A DNA stretch of 64,000 bases. It comes from Paracoccus saliphilus. GTDB taxonomy: Bacteria > Pseudomonadota > Alphaproteobacteria > Rhodobacterales > Rhodobacteraceae. Within the stretch, counting starts at the first letter, position 1, and every line of letters begins with the position of its first letter. The stretch is taken from the NCBI RefSeq assembly GCF_028553805.1, contig NZ_CP067141.1:62001-126000 (forward strand). The letters are read 5' to 3'. Both the position numbers and the translations under genes were made by a program. Positions 8,343 through 16,979 of the stretch are shown piece by piece. The notes under the pieces were generated by a model, which was not told the origin of the DNA, made no database searches, and was given only the letters and a program-made list of their open reading frames with translations.

Positions 8343-11062
8343 ATATCCGGGCTCAACCCATCCGCACCACCTGCCCCTATTGCGGCGTGGGCTGTGGCGT
8401 GCTGGCCCGGCCGGACGGGGAAGGCGGGCTGGATATTTCCGGCGATCCCGACCACCCGGCCAATCGCGGCAGGCTCTGCGTCAAGGGCGCGGCGCTGGCC
8501 GAGACCCTTCGGCCCGACGGGCGGCTGCTGACCCCGCGCATCCATGGCCGGGTGGCCGATTGGGACAGCGCGCTCGACATGGTGGCGCGCCGGTTTCAGG
8601 AAACAATTGCCGAACACGGCCCGGATTCGGTCGGCTTCTATGTCTCGGGACAGTTGCTGACCGAGGATTACTATGTCGCCAACAAGCTGATGAAGGGCTT
8701 CATCGGCTCGGCCAATATCGACACGAATTCGCGGCTCTGCATGGCCTCTTCCGTGGCGGGGCATCGCCGCGCCTTCGGCTCGGACACCGTGCCGGGCCTG
8801 TATGAGGATTTCGAGGAAGCGGAATTGGTGGTTCTTGTCGGCTCCAATCTCGCATGGTGCCATCCGGTGCTGTATCAGCGCCTCGCCGCGGCCAGGGAAA
8901 AGGGGCTGGGGCCGCGCGTGGTGGTGATCGATCCGCGCCGCACCGCGACCTGTGACCTCGCCGATCTGCACCTGGCGATCAAGCCGGGCGGGGACGCGGC
9001 GCTGTTCAACCTGCTGTTGGCCGAGAACGAGCGCCGCCGCGCCTGTGACGGGATTTTCCTGCCCCATGTTTCGGGGCTGCAAGAGGCGCTACATGCCGCC
9101 CGCGCCACGGATCCGGCGATGACCGGGCTTGAGCCCGAGGATCTGGCGCGCTTTCTCGAATGGTGGATCGATACCGAGAAGGTCGTGACGGTCTATTCCC
9201 AGGGCATCAACCAGTCCGACAGCGGCACCGACAAGGTGAACGCGATCCTCAACTGCCATCTCGCCACGGGCCGCATCGGCCGCCCCGGCATGGGGCCGTT
9301 CAGCGTCACCGGGCAGCCCAATGCGATGGGCGGGCGCGAGGTTGGCGGGCTGGCCAATATGCTGGCCTGCCACCTGGATATCGAGAACAAGGCGCATCGC
9401 GACGCCGTGCAGTATTTCTGGCAGGCGCCCGCGATGGCGCCAGGGCCGGGGCTGAAGGCGGTCGAGATGTTCCGCGCCGTCGAAGAGGGCCGGATCAAGG
9501 CGCTGTGGATCATCTGTACCAACCCCGCCGTTACCATGCCCGAGGCCGACCGCGTCGCCCGCGCCATCGAGGGCTGTGATTTCACCGTGGTCAGCGACAT
9601 GATGGAGCAGACCGATACCACCCGGCTGGCGCATGTGCTGCTGCCCGCCACCGGATGGGGAGAGAAGGACGGCACCGTCACCAATTCCGAGCGCCGCATC
9701 AGCCGCCAGCGCCCCAGCCAGCCCCGAAGGGGCGAGGCGCGGGACGATTGGCGCATATTGGCGGATGTGGGGCGGCGGATGGGCTGGGAAAATGCTTTCG
9801 GCTGGAACTCTGCCGCCGAGGTCTATGCCGAATATGCCGCCCTGTCCGGGGTGGCGGGCGGGCTCGGCAGCGATTTCGACATTTCCGCCCATGCCGGGAT
9901 CACGTCCGCCGAATATGATGCGCTGGAGCCGTTCCTATGGCCGCAATCATCGCGCAAGCGGGGTGGGCGTTTCTTCGGCGATGGCCGGTTCCATACGCCG
10001 GATGGCAAGGCACGGATGGTGCCCGTCACCGCGCGCGCGCCGCAGCCGCTTTGCCCGGCCTATCCGTTCAGGCTGAATACCGGGCGGGTGCGCGACCATT
10101 GGCACACCATGACCCGAACCGCCCTGTCGCCGCGCCTCAGCCGCCACATGGCCGAGCCCTATCTGGAACTGCACCCGCAGGACGCGGCGGAACTGGGCCT
10201 GCAACCGGCGGAACTGGCCGAGGTCGACAGCCCGCATGGCCGGGCGATCCTGCGCGTGCTGGTAACCGACCGCGTGGCGCGGGGCCATCCCTTCGCGCCG
10301 ATGCACTGGACCGGGGAAACCGCCCCCTCGGGCCGGATCGATGCGCTGGTGCCGTGGCTGACCGATCCGCTATCGGGTCAGCCCGCCTCGAAATCCGCGC
10401 CGGTGGCGATCCGGCCCTTTGCGGCGGGCTGGTTCGGTTTCGCCCTGGCGGCGCGCGCCTTCCGTCCCGATTGCGCCTATTGGGCGAGGGCGAGCCTGCC
10501 CGGCGGGATGCAGGCCGAACTTGCCGGGCGGGCACCGCCTGCGGATTGGGGTGAATGGGCCGCTGCGATGTTCGGCCTGACCAGCGAGCCCCTGACGATT
10601 TCGGATCGCGCCCGTGGCATGCAGCGCCTCGGTTTTGTCGAGCAAGGACGTCTCGCGGCCGCTCTCTTCGTTGCCCCTGAACCGGTGGCGCTGTCGCGCA
10701 GCCATGTCGCCGGGTTGTTGGGGGCAGAGCCCGGTCCCGGCATGTTGGCCGGTCGCGCCGGGGCGGACCAGCCGGACGAGGGCGCCACGGTTTGCGCCTG
10801 CTTCGGGGTGGGGGTGAATACCATCGCCCGCGCCATCGCCGAACAGGGGCTCGTCACGGTCGAATCCGTCGGCGCGGCCTTGCAGGCAGGCAGCAATTGC
10901 GGTTCCTGCCGTCCGGAAATCCGGGCGTTGATCGAACGCTGCCTTGCCGGATCGGGTAATCCTGCGAAGGAACCGACGGTGTTCGACGCAGGTGAATCAC
11001 TTATATTATCACGCGACATACCTGCCGACGATCGGAAACATGCTTCTGATCACGCTAACTAA
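8339..11062 (+). CDS. nasA: Assimilatory nitrate reductase, catalytic (molybdopterin) subunit
   Basis: This 907-residue molybdoenzyme (NasC in P. denitrificans naming) reduces nitrate to nitrite in the cytoplasm. It opens with the [4Fe-4S] motif CPYCGVGCG at residues 12-20 and has the bis-MGD domains, including a molydopterin dinucleotide-binding domain near residues 570-680. The C-terminal BFD-like [2Fe-2S] domain has CACFGVGV and CGSCRPE (about residues 821-860). The last 20 or so residues are suspicious. From about 10995 to 11110 another frame matches the C-terminus of an IS3-family transposase, so the native end was probably replaced by an insertion-element remnant. The catalytic and cluster domains are complete. 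Confidence 0.94.
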   Translation: MNIRAQPIRTTCPYCGVGCGVLARPDGEGGLDISGDPDHPANRGRLCVKGAALAETLRPDGRLLTPRIHGRVADWDSALDMVARRFQETIAEHGPDSVGFYVSGQLLTEDYYVANKLMKGFIGSANIDTNSRLCMASSVAGHRRAFGSDTVPGLYEDFEEAELVVLVGSNLAWCHPVLYQRLAAAREKGLGPRVVVIDPRRTATCDLADLHLAIKPGGDAALFNLLLAENERRRACDGIFLPHVSGLQEALHAARATDPAMTGLEPEDLARFLEWWIDTEKVVTVYSQGINQSDSGTDKVNAILNCHLATGRIGRPGMGPFSVTGQPNAMGGREVGGLANMLACHLDIENKAHRDAVQYFWQAPAMAPGPGLKAVEMFRAVEEGRIKALWIICTNPAVTMPEADRVARAIEGCDFTVVSDMMEQTDTTRLAHVLLPATGWGEKDGTVTNSERRISRQRPSQPRRGEARDDWRILADVGRRMGWENAFGWNSAAEVYAEYAALSGVAGGLGSDFDISAHAGITSAEYDALEPFLWPQSSRKRGGRFFGDGRFHTPDGKARMVPVTARAPQPLCPAYPFRLNTGRVRDHWHTMTRTALSPRLSRHMAEPYLELHPQDAAELGLQPAELAEVDSPHGRAILRVLVTDRVARGHPFAPMHWTGETAPSGRIDALVPWLTDPLSGQPASKSAPVAIRPFAAGWFGFALAARAFRPDCAYWARASLPGGMQAELAGRAPPADWGEWAAAMFGLTSEPLTISDRARGMQRLGFVEQGRLAAALFVAPEPVALSRSHVAGLLGAEPGPGMLAGRAGADQPDEGATVCACFGVGVNTIARAIAEQGLVTVESVGAALQAGSNCGSCRPEIRALIERCLAGSGNPAKEPTVFDAGESLILSRDIPADDRKHASDHAN

Positions 11063-11117
11063 ATTGGGGAAATCACCTGCCTGTCACACTGATCGAAGGT
11101 GGTAGAAGGGTCGGAGT
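10995..11117 (+). mobile_element. IS3-family 3' end remnant overlapping the nitrate reductase stop codon
   Basis: In the second frame, bases from about 11027 to 11095 translate to TIGNMLLITLTKLGKSPACH. The IS3-family fragment at 44.7 kb reads AIGNKTPVMLTKSGDSPACH at its end, and the nucleotide alignment runs ungapped over the shared 36 bases. Downstream non-coding bases GTGGTAGAAGGGTCGGAG also match those after the second fragment. The reductase stop codon (11060-11062) therefore lies inside insertion-element DNA. Confidence 0.6.
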
Positions 11118-11257
11118 GAATGTCATTCTGACTTCATCAAAAAAAACCGACGTGAGGCGACGGTTGGCTGTGAATTTTAGGTGATGGCACTGGAGGCGTT
11201 AACTACAGGATATATATGTTTTAGGCTGCTCGCTAAGAGGATAGCGAAGGAGGAACG

Positions 11258-11365
11258 ATGAAAGCCAGTCAAGTCGAGACGGTCATGTTCTGTTGGCGCG
11301 TGATAACAACCATTGATGGGAGCAGAATGATCGCCAAGAAGATGATGACGAGGATCCGGCGTTAG
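11258..11365 (+). CDS. Possible 35-residue small protein
   Basis: An ATG at 11258 follows a strong ribosome site, GAAGGAGGAACG, and opens a 35-codon frame ending at TAG 11363. The product begins MKASQVETVMFCWRV and ends with a basic stretch (KKMMTRIRR). I do not recognise it. It lies in DNA that follows an insertion-element remnant, so a chance frame or a truncated gene start is quite possible. Confidence 0.25.
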   Translation: MKASQVETVMFCWRVITTIDGSRMIAKKMMTRIRR

Positions 11366-11411
11366 AAAGCAGGAAATACATGTTGGCCCTTTCAGGGTCG
11401 GCTTTAGTGGG

Positions 11412-11600
11412 TCATGCATCAAGCTTTTCCATCAAGCGTTCTGCATCGGCGCCCTGGCGGTCGAATTGCTCGGCCAAGTGCTCGTGAGCAGGACTAGCAT
11501 GTCGCAAATTGCACGCGTTGTCCTGGTAGCGGTCGCGAGCGATTTCGAGCGCATCGCGAAGAACAGTTAGCTCCCTTTCTGTCAAAGTGAGGGTCTGCAT
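11412..11600 (-). CDS. Hypothetical 62-residue protein
   Basis: The ATG at 11600 has an ideal ribosome site, AGGAGGTGAAC, which decides this start over a longer version of the same frame. The product starts MQTLTLTEREL and is charged and helical with heptad-like leucines (about residues 10-30), ending RLMEKLDA. I do not recognise the family. No neighbour gives a clue beyond the accessory character of the region. The frame continues upstream (to 11801), but the codons there look like the debris of another gene. Confidence 0.5.
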   Translation of the reverse strand: MQTLTLTERELTVLRDALEIARDRYQDNACNLRHASPAHEHLAEQFDRQGADAERLMEKLDA

Positions 11601-11901
11601 GTTCACCTCCTGGGCTAGAAGAACGGTTGTTGATCGCTTCCCTTTTCTCCAATAATCGCTTTCGATCAGATGATAGGCAAAATGCTTTATCGGATCGACC
11701 ACGTCGATGATCTGCTCCATATAGCCGCGCCTCGAGCGCTGCCCGGCGAACTGTTCCCGACGATAATCGAGCAAGAGACCGCTTTCGGAAGCCCCAATCA
11801 AAAAACGAATGGCATCCGATCATCCATTCACGAATTGAAAAACAAGGGCCAGATCGCTTCGGGACCAGTGTCGCTTTCGACTGTGCTTGTCAGGCCCATT
11901 T

Positions 11902-12375
11902 TCACGTCTTTGCGTTTTCATTGACATCTTCGAGGAAACCAACCCTATAGGGCTCTTTCTTGATCGGCTTGACCGCGACCAGCATGAAATTTAGCTGATC
12001 GATATGCTGGATCAGGGTCACCTTGTGACCTTTGGGATCCAGACCGTGGAATTCGATCAGATTGGGATTTTGATACGATATTGCGCGGATATGCAGCTGT
12101 GCCGCAAGGCCGAAATTGGCCAGTTGCAGGCCGATTTCCTCGCTCTCGCCCAGGTTCGCCTCGAATTGTTTGATCCGCTGGCGCAGATGATTGAAAATAA
12201 GGGCCGCCTCATGCAGTTCAAAATTCTCTTCGGTGATTTCGGGCTGACTAGCGGCCTGTGCCCTCTGCTGCCGAACCTGCTGGCGCTGTTCAGCCACCAT
12301 CTCTTGTGCCACGATTTCCGGGAAATTCACATCGTCGGGCTGATCGTCAGTATCGGCCATATTCGCCTCGCTCAT
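11902..12375 (-). CDS. DUF6173-like hypothetical protein
   Basis: This is a 157-residue soluble protein. An acidic N-terminus is followed by a Gln/Arg-rich coiled-coil-like segment (about 25-75). The compact C-terminal part has ISYQNPNLIEFHGLDPKG (about 98-115) and VTLIQHIDQLNFMLVAVKP. I associate this C-terminal pattern with DUF6173, a family of unknown function common in alphaproteobacteria; the match is from memory. An ATG at 12360 is preceded by GAGG and is a likely alternative start. No function can be proposed. Confidence 0.6.
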   Translation of the reverse strand: MSEANMADTDDQPDDVNFPEIVAQEMVAEQRQQVRQQRAQAASQPEITEENFELHEAALIFNHLRQRIKQFEANLGESEEIGLQLANFGLAAQLHIRAISYQNPNLIEFHGLDPKGHKVTLIQHIDQLNFMLVAVKPIKKEPYRVGFLEDVNENAKT

Positions 12376-12478
12376 TGGCCGCAGTATGGCGGCCCAGTTG
12401 CAGAGATTTTATCAGCCGTTGGACTGGGGGCAATAGGGCTGTCAATCAGGCCGCCTGAGAAATGCAGTTGCTAGCTGT

Positions 12479-12802
12479 CCCCCGGCTAAAGCGTTCGTTG
12501 CTTCGCAGTTTGACACGCAGAATGCAGTCGAGTCATTCGCAGAACATGGCGTCTATCGTGCTGCTGCCTATAAATGCGATGGCATCGAGACCAATCCGGC
12601 AGTTGATGCCATGATCTCTGAGCTGTTGTGGTCACTCAAAGCCACTACCTCACCAGAAGCATATGCGCTTGTTGCTTCAGCGGAGGCGGGCGCGGATTCT
12701 GCGGTCGAGCAGATGTTGAACCGCATCCCTTACAATGACCCTGGCTTTTGCACGGGACTCGTTGCCTCCATCGGCGGGTGGCTCGTAGAAGTTGGCCAAT
12801 AA
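12479..12802 (+). pseudogene. 5'-truncated hypothetical gene
   Basis: One open frame runs from about 12440 to the TAA at 12800 and looks coding throughout: FVASQFDTQNAVESFAEHG, then ISELLWSLKATTSPEAYALV and GLVASIGGWLVEVGQ. There is no start codon with a ribosome site before an internal ATG at 12611. It is most simply the C-terminal 100 or so residues of a protein whose 5' end was lost next to the DUF6173 gene. I do not recognise the family. Confidence 0.4.
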
Positions 12803-13106
12803 CATTCACAGCGATTTCGAGCCCAGTAGGGGTGCAGCGATGTGAATCTTGATCTGCATGTCAGTGTCATTCTTCTGACTGCGCCCGGTGAGGCTTGGGC
12901 GGGCGAATCCGCATTGAACGGAATTGGAAAGCCCACGTGAGGCGGGTTTGGTGAATTGACTATTTGTCGGTTATGCTGAACTGCCTTCATTGACCTTTCG
13001 TCAGGCATGGGTGAAGGTATGGGGTCGAGATGCCCGGAAGCTTCTCGGCCCCACATTCAACTCCGATCGATATTGGATTTGGGGAACCGCGCCCCATTTA
13101 CTCGGG
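12803..13106. other. Gene-free stretch
   Basis: Over these 304 bases I see no supported gene, terminator or insertion-element end. An in-frame extension of the next gene to an ATG at 12990 exists but has no ribosome site. Confidence 0.4.
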
Positions 13107-13364
13107 ATGACTGGACTCAAGCTCTACAAGCGGCTGCGACACATGCGTGATGAGGCAATTCGGGGGCCGGCCTATCGGGTGATTTTTGCCCACGCTCTGA
13201 CCGTAGCGCATATGGAAGGCCATCTGATCTCGGATGATCATCCCGCATGGGATGCGATTTACACCGCCATCAGCGCTGCGCGCGAGGCAGACCCTGGCGC
13301 GTTGGATACGATCGAGCGGGAGATCGCGCGGCTCCATGATCGACCGGTGAAGCCGTCATCCTGA
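13107..13364 (+). CDS. Hypothetical 85-residue protein (copy A of a duplicated gene)
   Basis: The product starts MTGLKLYKRLRHMRDE, has the central motif VAHMEGHLISDDHPAWDAI and ends with TIEREIARLHDRP. A degraded paralogue at 15817-16074 starts at the same residue (MTELKLYKQL), which is why I prefer the ATG at 13107 to the one at 12990. Both copies sit near a copy of another small gene ending GGVAVIGAAVAV, so a block seems to have been duplicated. Function unknown; prophage debris is a possibility. Confidence 0.5.
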   Translation: MTGLKLYKRLRHMRDEAIRGPAYRVIFAHALTVAHMEGHLISDDHPAWDAIYTAISAAREADPGALDTIEREIARLHDRPVKPSS

Positions 13365-13522
13365 AACGTAGATATCGGCACTCGCTTGCTGGTCCGAATA
13401 TGCCTGCGCGAAGCGGACTTGATGAAACGGAAGAGCCGGGATTTATTGCTCGTGCCTGCCCATATCGCCGTGGGGAGGCATGGGGCCGGATGGTTTTCGG
13501 CATATTCTCTATCCGGTCTCGC

Positions 13523-13583
13523 TCACCAGATTTTCTGGAAGATCATGGCCACGGCCGCGCCGATGACGGCGACGCCGCCGCGA
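13523..13583 (-). pseudogene. C-terminal fragment of a small membrane protein (copy A)
   Basis: Reading the minus strand gives RGGVAVIGAAVAMIFQKIW and a stop, nearly identical to the end of the small membrane protein at 15039-15236 (RGGVAVIGAAVAVAVIFEKF). Upstream similarity stops abruptly, so only the C-terminal membrane segment is left. It lies just after the 85-residue gene in a 360-bp stretch that otherwise holds nothing I can support. Confidence 0.55.
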
Positions 13584-13724
13584 TTTCTCAGGGCATCAGA
13601 CAGGTGGGTGTGGCCGAAGGTAGCGGGGTTGTGGCATCAATGCTCTCCATATTATCGGCGGGTTCCGATTGCCCTGGACGGCGCGGGCTGTTTAGGTTGA
13701 CCTCTAAACCGATGGGGAGCGAAC

Positions 13725-14756
13725 ATGCGGACATGCTATTTGCACGCCGGGATGCCGAGAACCGGATCAACTTCCATTCAGAATGCCCTTCTCAGCTTCA
13801 AATCAGATCGTATCCGTTATGCGGACCTCGGCCAAGCTAATCACAGTGCGCCCCTGATCTGCTCTTTTTCTGAGAGCCCGCAAGATTATCACGTGTACCG
13901 AAACAGGGGCCTGACAGACAAACAGATTGCCGAGGAAGTTGACCGACATATGAAGGCGGTTAACTCGGCAGTCCTTGAAGATGGCGACGTGATTTTTTCC
14001 AGCGAAGGCATCGTAGACCACCTGAAGCCACACGAGATCAAGGCGATGGCCAAGTTCCTTCGCGATCATTCCGAACGCGTCCAAGTCATCATCTATGTGC
14101 GCCCTCTAGCCTCACTGGCAGCGAGCCAAATGCAGCAACGCATTATAGATGGGCTCAAGAACTTCACTATTCCTGCTCCGCAATACAGAAAGCGATTTCA
14201 GCCTTTCATTAACCAATTTGGCCGGAAAAACGTCCAGTTCGTCCGTTATTCACGCGATGACCTAATTGGTGGTAATGTCGTGAGCGATTTCGCCGAGCGC
14301 GTTGGTGTTGATGAAGTCCGTTTGTCGACACCTATTCGCAATGACCCATGGTCCGTAGAAGCGATAGGAACACTATACGCGTTCAACAAATTCACCGCCC
14401 CGCAGTTGGATGGGAGAAAGAAGAGCGAGGCATTACATAAATTAATGCAGAATCTATCTGGCGTTACCGGTAGAAGATTTGATCTGTCTCGAGAGTTGAT
14501 CGAGCAGCATATCGAGAAACATCGTGGCGCCGTTGAGTGGGCCGAACGCGTTTGCGGTTTCGACCTACGGGGCACCATCAAGGACGTTGAGAACCCGATC
14601 AGGAGCGAGGCCGATTTGCTGGGTGCGGCTATACCTATAGAGCCGCAATCTCCCGACGCATCAACGCCACCTCAAGCACATGGCAATTATCCATTCGAAC
14701 GCCGTATCGGTTTCCGGCTAGCTCATATGGCGAGAAGACTTCTCCGCTCTCGTTGA
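13725..14756 (+). CDS. Sulfotransferase-like protein
   Basis: The 343-residue protein begins with YLHAGMPRTGSTSIQNAL at residues 5-22. This matches the 5'-phosphosulfate-binding P-loop of PAPS-dependent sulfotransferases and related NTP-binding folds. A second typical element, VIIYVRPLASLAASQMQQ at about 123-140, occupies the position of the 3'-phosphate-binding strand and helix. The rest is helical. A GGGGAGC ribosome site precedes the ATG at 13725. Base composition looks visibly less GC-rich than in the core operons, as for many surface-glycan modification genes gained by transfer. No carbohydrate gene is adjacent, so the acceptor is unknown. Confidence 0.68.
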   Translation: MRTCYLHAGMPRTGSTSIQNALLSFKSDRIRYADLGQANHSAPLICSFSESPQDYHVYRNRGLTDKQIAEEVDRHMKAVNSAVLEDGDVIFSSEGIVDHLKPHEIKAMAKFLRDHSERVQVIIYVRPLASLAASQMQQRIIDGLKNFTIPAPQYRKRFQPFINQFGRKNVQFVRYSRDDLIGGNVVSDFAERVGVDEVRLSTPIRNDPWSVEAIGTLYAFNKFTAPQLDGRKKSEALHKLMQNLSGVTGRRFDLSRELIEQHIEKHRGAVEWAERVCGFDLRGTIKDVENPIRSEADLLGAAIPIEPQSPDASTPPQAHGNYPFERRIGFRLAHMARRLLRSR

Positions 14757-15038
14757 AACTTCCGACTATGCCGGCCACCCGTGATAGCAAAGCAAGCCAT
14801 AGGCGAACGGGTCGAAGCCATGTGCAACGAATACCCCGCGTTCTGCTGTGCCAAAATAGTGCAATGGATGCGGACGCCTTCGCCCTTCGCAACCACCGCG
14901 TGCTTCCGGCGAATCCGAAAAAACTAGACATTGATCCAGGCATTCAGTGCCGCATTAACTACCGGTACAATGTCCTGTATTCATCTCTCATCTGAGATGT
15001 TGATAGTTCAGTCCCGGCAAATCTCCTTTCGGCCCCGC
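14757..15038. other. Gene-free stretch
   Basis: About 280 bases with no supported gene, between the sulfotransferase gene and a convergent small membrane-protein gene. No clear terminator was found. Confidence 0.4.
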
Positions 15039-15236
15039 TCACCAGAATTTCTCGAAGATCACGGCCACGGCCACGGCCGCGCCGATGACGGCGACGCCGC
15101 CGCGATCCATCCAGCGGAAGAAATGCCTGCGCCCATAGGTCAGCTGCTCCAGCTTGGCGACGCGATCCATGGTCTTGCCTTGGTGGGCATCATAACCATC
15201 CATGCGCTTAAAGAGTGTGACTATGCGCTCTTCCAT
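15039..15236 (-). CDS. Small membrane protein (copy B), possibly frameshifted at its start
   Basis: The readable protein is 65 residues: MEERIVTLFKRMDGYD, a charged helix, then RHFFRWMDRGG and one C-terminal membrane segment ending IFEKFW. A better start seems to be the ATG at 15262, which has the ribosome site AAGGAGGCGGC, but that frame stops after 13 codons. Adding one base would join it to this protein as MPEQ-x-LQVRMEERI. The gene is therefore probably damaged. Its C-terminus recurs as a fragment at 13523. Holin-like or phage-associated function is only a guess. Confidence 0.45.
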   Translation of the reverse strand: MEERIVTLFKRMDGYDAHQGKTMDRVAKLEQLTYGRRHFFRWMDRGGVAVIGAAVAVAVIFEKFW

Positions 15237-15380
15237 GCGCACCTGTAATTCTGTTCCGGCATGCCGCCTCCTTTGCTCAGGTAAGAAAAAGCCCGCCGAA
15301 TCGGGGGGTAGCAACGAGCCACTCCTTGCGCAGGCCCATAACGGCATCTAAGCTGAGAGAACTATGCCCTCAAGACATGA

Positions 15381-15524
15381 GCTGTGAAGATCGCCAAGCG
15401 TCGTAGCCTGAAGAAGGCCTGTGTCGCGCTTGCCCGTCGCCTCTCGGTGATCATGCATGCCATGCTGCGCGACGGTACTTTGTTCCACGCGCAAGATAGG
15501 GTAAATTCAGTTTGCCAGCGGTGA
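15381..15524 (+). pseudogene. IS110-family transposase, C-terminal fragment
   Basis: The frame reads AVKIAKRRSLKKACVALARR then LSVIMHAMLRDGTLF to a stop at 15524. Conserved Lys/Arg-rich helices followed by MLRDGT are typical of the C-terminus of IS110-family (DEDD plus serine) transposases. Everything upstream is missing. The following 220 bases may be the non-coding end of the same element. Confidence 0.6.
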
Positions 15525-15816
15525 AGCGTCAAAGCTGATCCGAGGGCGGTGTCCCGAGAGGAAACGCAGTGACGAACGATCTGCGGAGGTGGTCGGATGG
15601 GTTCGCAAGCCCGTTTCGTGTCAATGCAACGTTCGCCTCTGTGAGACCCGATACAGCACGACCAGCCTCGGCTCGGTCAGTGCGGACAGATCCATGAAAC
15701 CCTCGAGGGATCAACACCGCCTGAGCTATGCAATTACAGAGCTAACCCTATAAATTTCCATTGAAAGGCAGTGTGTTGAGTGATTCACGCTGGTCATGTT
15801 CGGAAAAGCCCGCACA
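15525..15816. other. Possible non-coding end of the IS110-type element
   Basis: No gene is supported in these 292 bases. The part up to about 15735 directly follows the transposase stop and has GC-rich, partly self-complementary sequence. Intact IS110 relatives carry non-coding ends that can encode a bridge RNA. Whether this remnant ever did is not visible by eye. Confidence 0.3.
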
Positions 15817-16074
15817 ATGACCGAACTCAAACTCTATAAACAGTTGTGCAACTTGCGTGGTGAAGTGATCCGGATGCCGGCGTATCGGGCTGTTTATGCT
15901 TACGCAGTTCCAGTAGCCATATGGAAGGTCATCTAATTGCGGACGATCATCCTGCACGGAAGGTGATCGGCACAGCCATCAAGGCTGCGCGCGATGGAGT
16001 CCCCTGATGCATCGGATACGATTGAGCGAGAGATCGCCCGGCTGCATGATTGCTCGGAGAAAGTATCGCCCTGA
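15817..16074 (+). pseudogene. Degraded paralogue of the 85-residue hypothetical gene (copy B)
   Basis: The frame starts MTELKLYKQLCNLRGEVIR, parallel to copy A at 13107. After PVA it shifts to another frame that reads HMEGHLIADDHPARKV, and it shifts again before SDTIEREIARLHD. At least two frameshifts therefore separate it from a working gene. Confidence 0.65.
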
Positions 16075-16200
16075 GGCGTTGAGACAACGCCGAGAATTTT
16101 GGTTCGAGAATGTCTAAAGATTGACGGCGACAAATTGCCTCAAAGGATAGCCGAATCGGCGAGCAACCGCTTATAAATGCAAAAAGCGGAGGAAGAATAA

Positions 16201-16482
16201 TTGACTGAACTACTACAGATCACCTGCATCAATAAAATCAACAGGCTCGATCCTTACGACAGCATTTCGCATGTCGGCGGGAGGCGCTGGATTGCAACAC
16301 TCGAGGAGGTGATTCGCTACATCGAATCAGGACGTTACAGATTCTACGTTGATGTCGGAGGGAAGTGCGTCAATGTTGTTATTGCGACAAGCGGATTCGG
16401 TAACAAATTCCTCAAAACTGAGATGGACAAAGACCTTCCAAACTATCTGCTATCTCTGTCAGAATGCGCCCAATCATACTGA
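16201..16482 (+). CDS. DUF3892 family protein
   Basis: The 93-residue product has ITCINKINRLDPYDSISHVG (residues 7-26), GRRWIATLEEVIRYIESG and FYVDVGGKCVNVVIA, ending KDLPNYLLSLSEC. This is the full DUF3892 pattern, a small domain of unknown function seen in many bacteria. The start is a TTG at 16201, preceded by AGGAAG at a good distance; no ATG fits. A hairpin at 16509-16529 follows. Confidence 0.75.
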   Translation: MTELLQITCINKINRLDPYDSISHVGGRRWIATLEEVIRYIESGRYRFYVDVGGKCVNVVIATSGFGNKFLKTEMDKDLPNYLLSLSECAQSY

Positions 16483-16508
16483 AGATTGCGCCAAAACCAT
16501 CGGGCTCG

Positions 16509-16529
16509 AACGCCCTCTCAGAGGGCGTT
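16509..16529 (+). terminator. Hairpin after the DUF3892 gene
   Basis: AACGCCCT-CTCAG-AGGGCGTT forms an 8-bp stem 27 bases beyond the stop codon. There is no U-tract, so it may be a weak terminator or an mRNA 3'-end stabiliser. Confidence 0.4.
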
Positions 16530-16702
16530 GATGATCGGATGAGCAGGGGTCTGTTGTCCGTGTTAAGCTAATAACAAAATTTGGGGACGGTGGCCGATGT
16601 GAGCGGATGGATACTCAAGCTGCCTCAGGAGATTCCGCTATGCATGGCATTTAGCGATCCTGAATGCTAAATTGGCCTTGGCGAGCGGAAAAAGGGGAAA
16701 AG

Positions 16703-16819
16703 ATGCCTTTGGGCCCGGAGTTGGAGCGAGACGTTGTCCGCATTCTTGTACTATGTGCTGGTATCGTCTTGTTTCTTGGGTCGTCAATCGGAGGCATATT
16801 GGTCTGGTGGCTGATATGA
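16703..16819 (+). CDS. 38-residue single-span membrane peptide
   Basis: The ATG at 16703 follows AAAAGGGGAAAAG. The product has a charged start (MPLGPELERDVVRI) and one hydrophobic span, LVLCAGIVLFLGSS, ending GGILVWWLI. The clear ribosome site and well-formed membrane segment suggest a real small protein. No function or family is recognised. Confidence 0.45.
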   Translation: MPLGPELERDVVRILVLCAGIVLFLGSSIGGILVWWLI

Positions 16820-16979
16820 GCCTATTTTGTTGAAAAACTCGACCTGTTTGTCGCATTGATCATCTTTCGATACTGCCGCGCACGAGGCCCTTGCCCTTCA
16901 GTGAGCGATTTGTCTCCACATCTTGGTTGCTCCCTCAAGGAGTTTTGATTGGCGATGCGGCTACTTTAATAAACTACGA

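Noticed and set aside
11177..11422. 81-residue minus-strand frame
   Set aside because: No ribosome site and no recognised sequence. It lies between an insertion-element end and a better supported small gene.
12990..13106. Longer N-terminus of the 85-residue gene
   Set aside because: The paralogue at 15817 begins at the same residue as the ATG at 13107, and the extension has no ribosome site.
13400..13840. 146-residue plus-strand frame before the sulfotransferase gene
   Set aside because: It crosses the membrane-protein fragment on the other strand and runs into the sulfotransferase gene. The translation has no domain character.
14757..15038. Search for a terminator or gene after the sulfotransferase
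   Set aside because: No hairpin with a U-tract and no frame with a ribosome site could be found.
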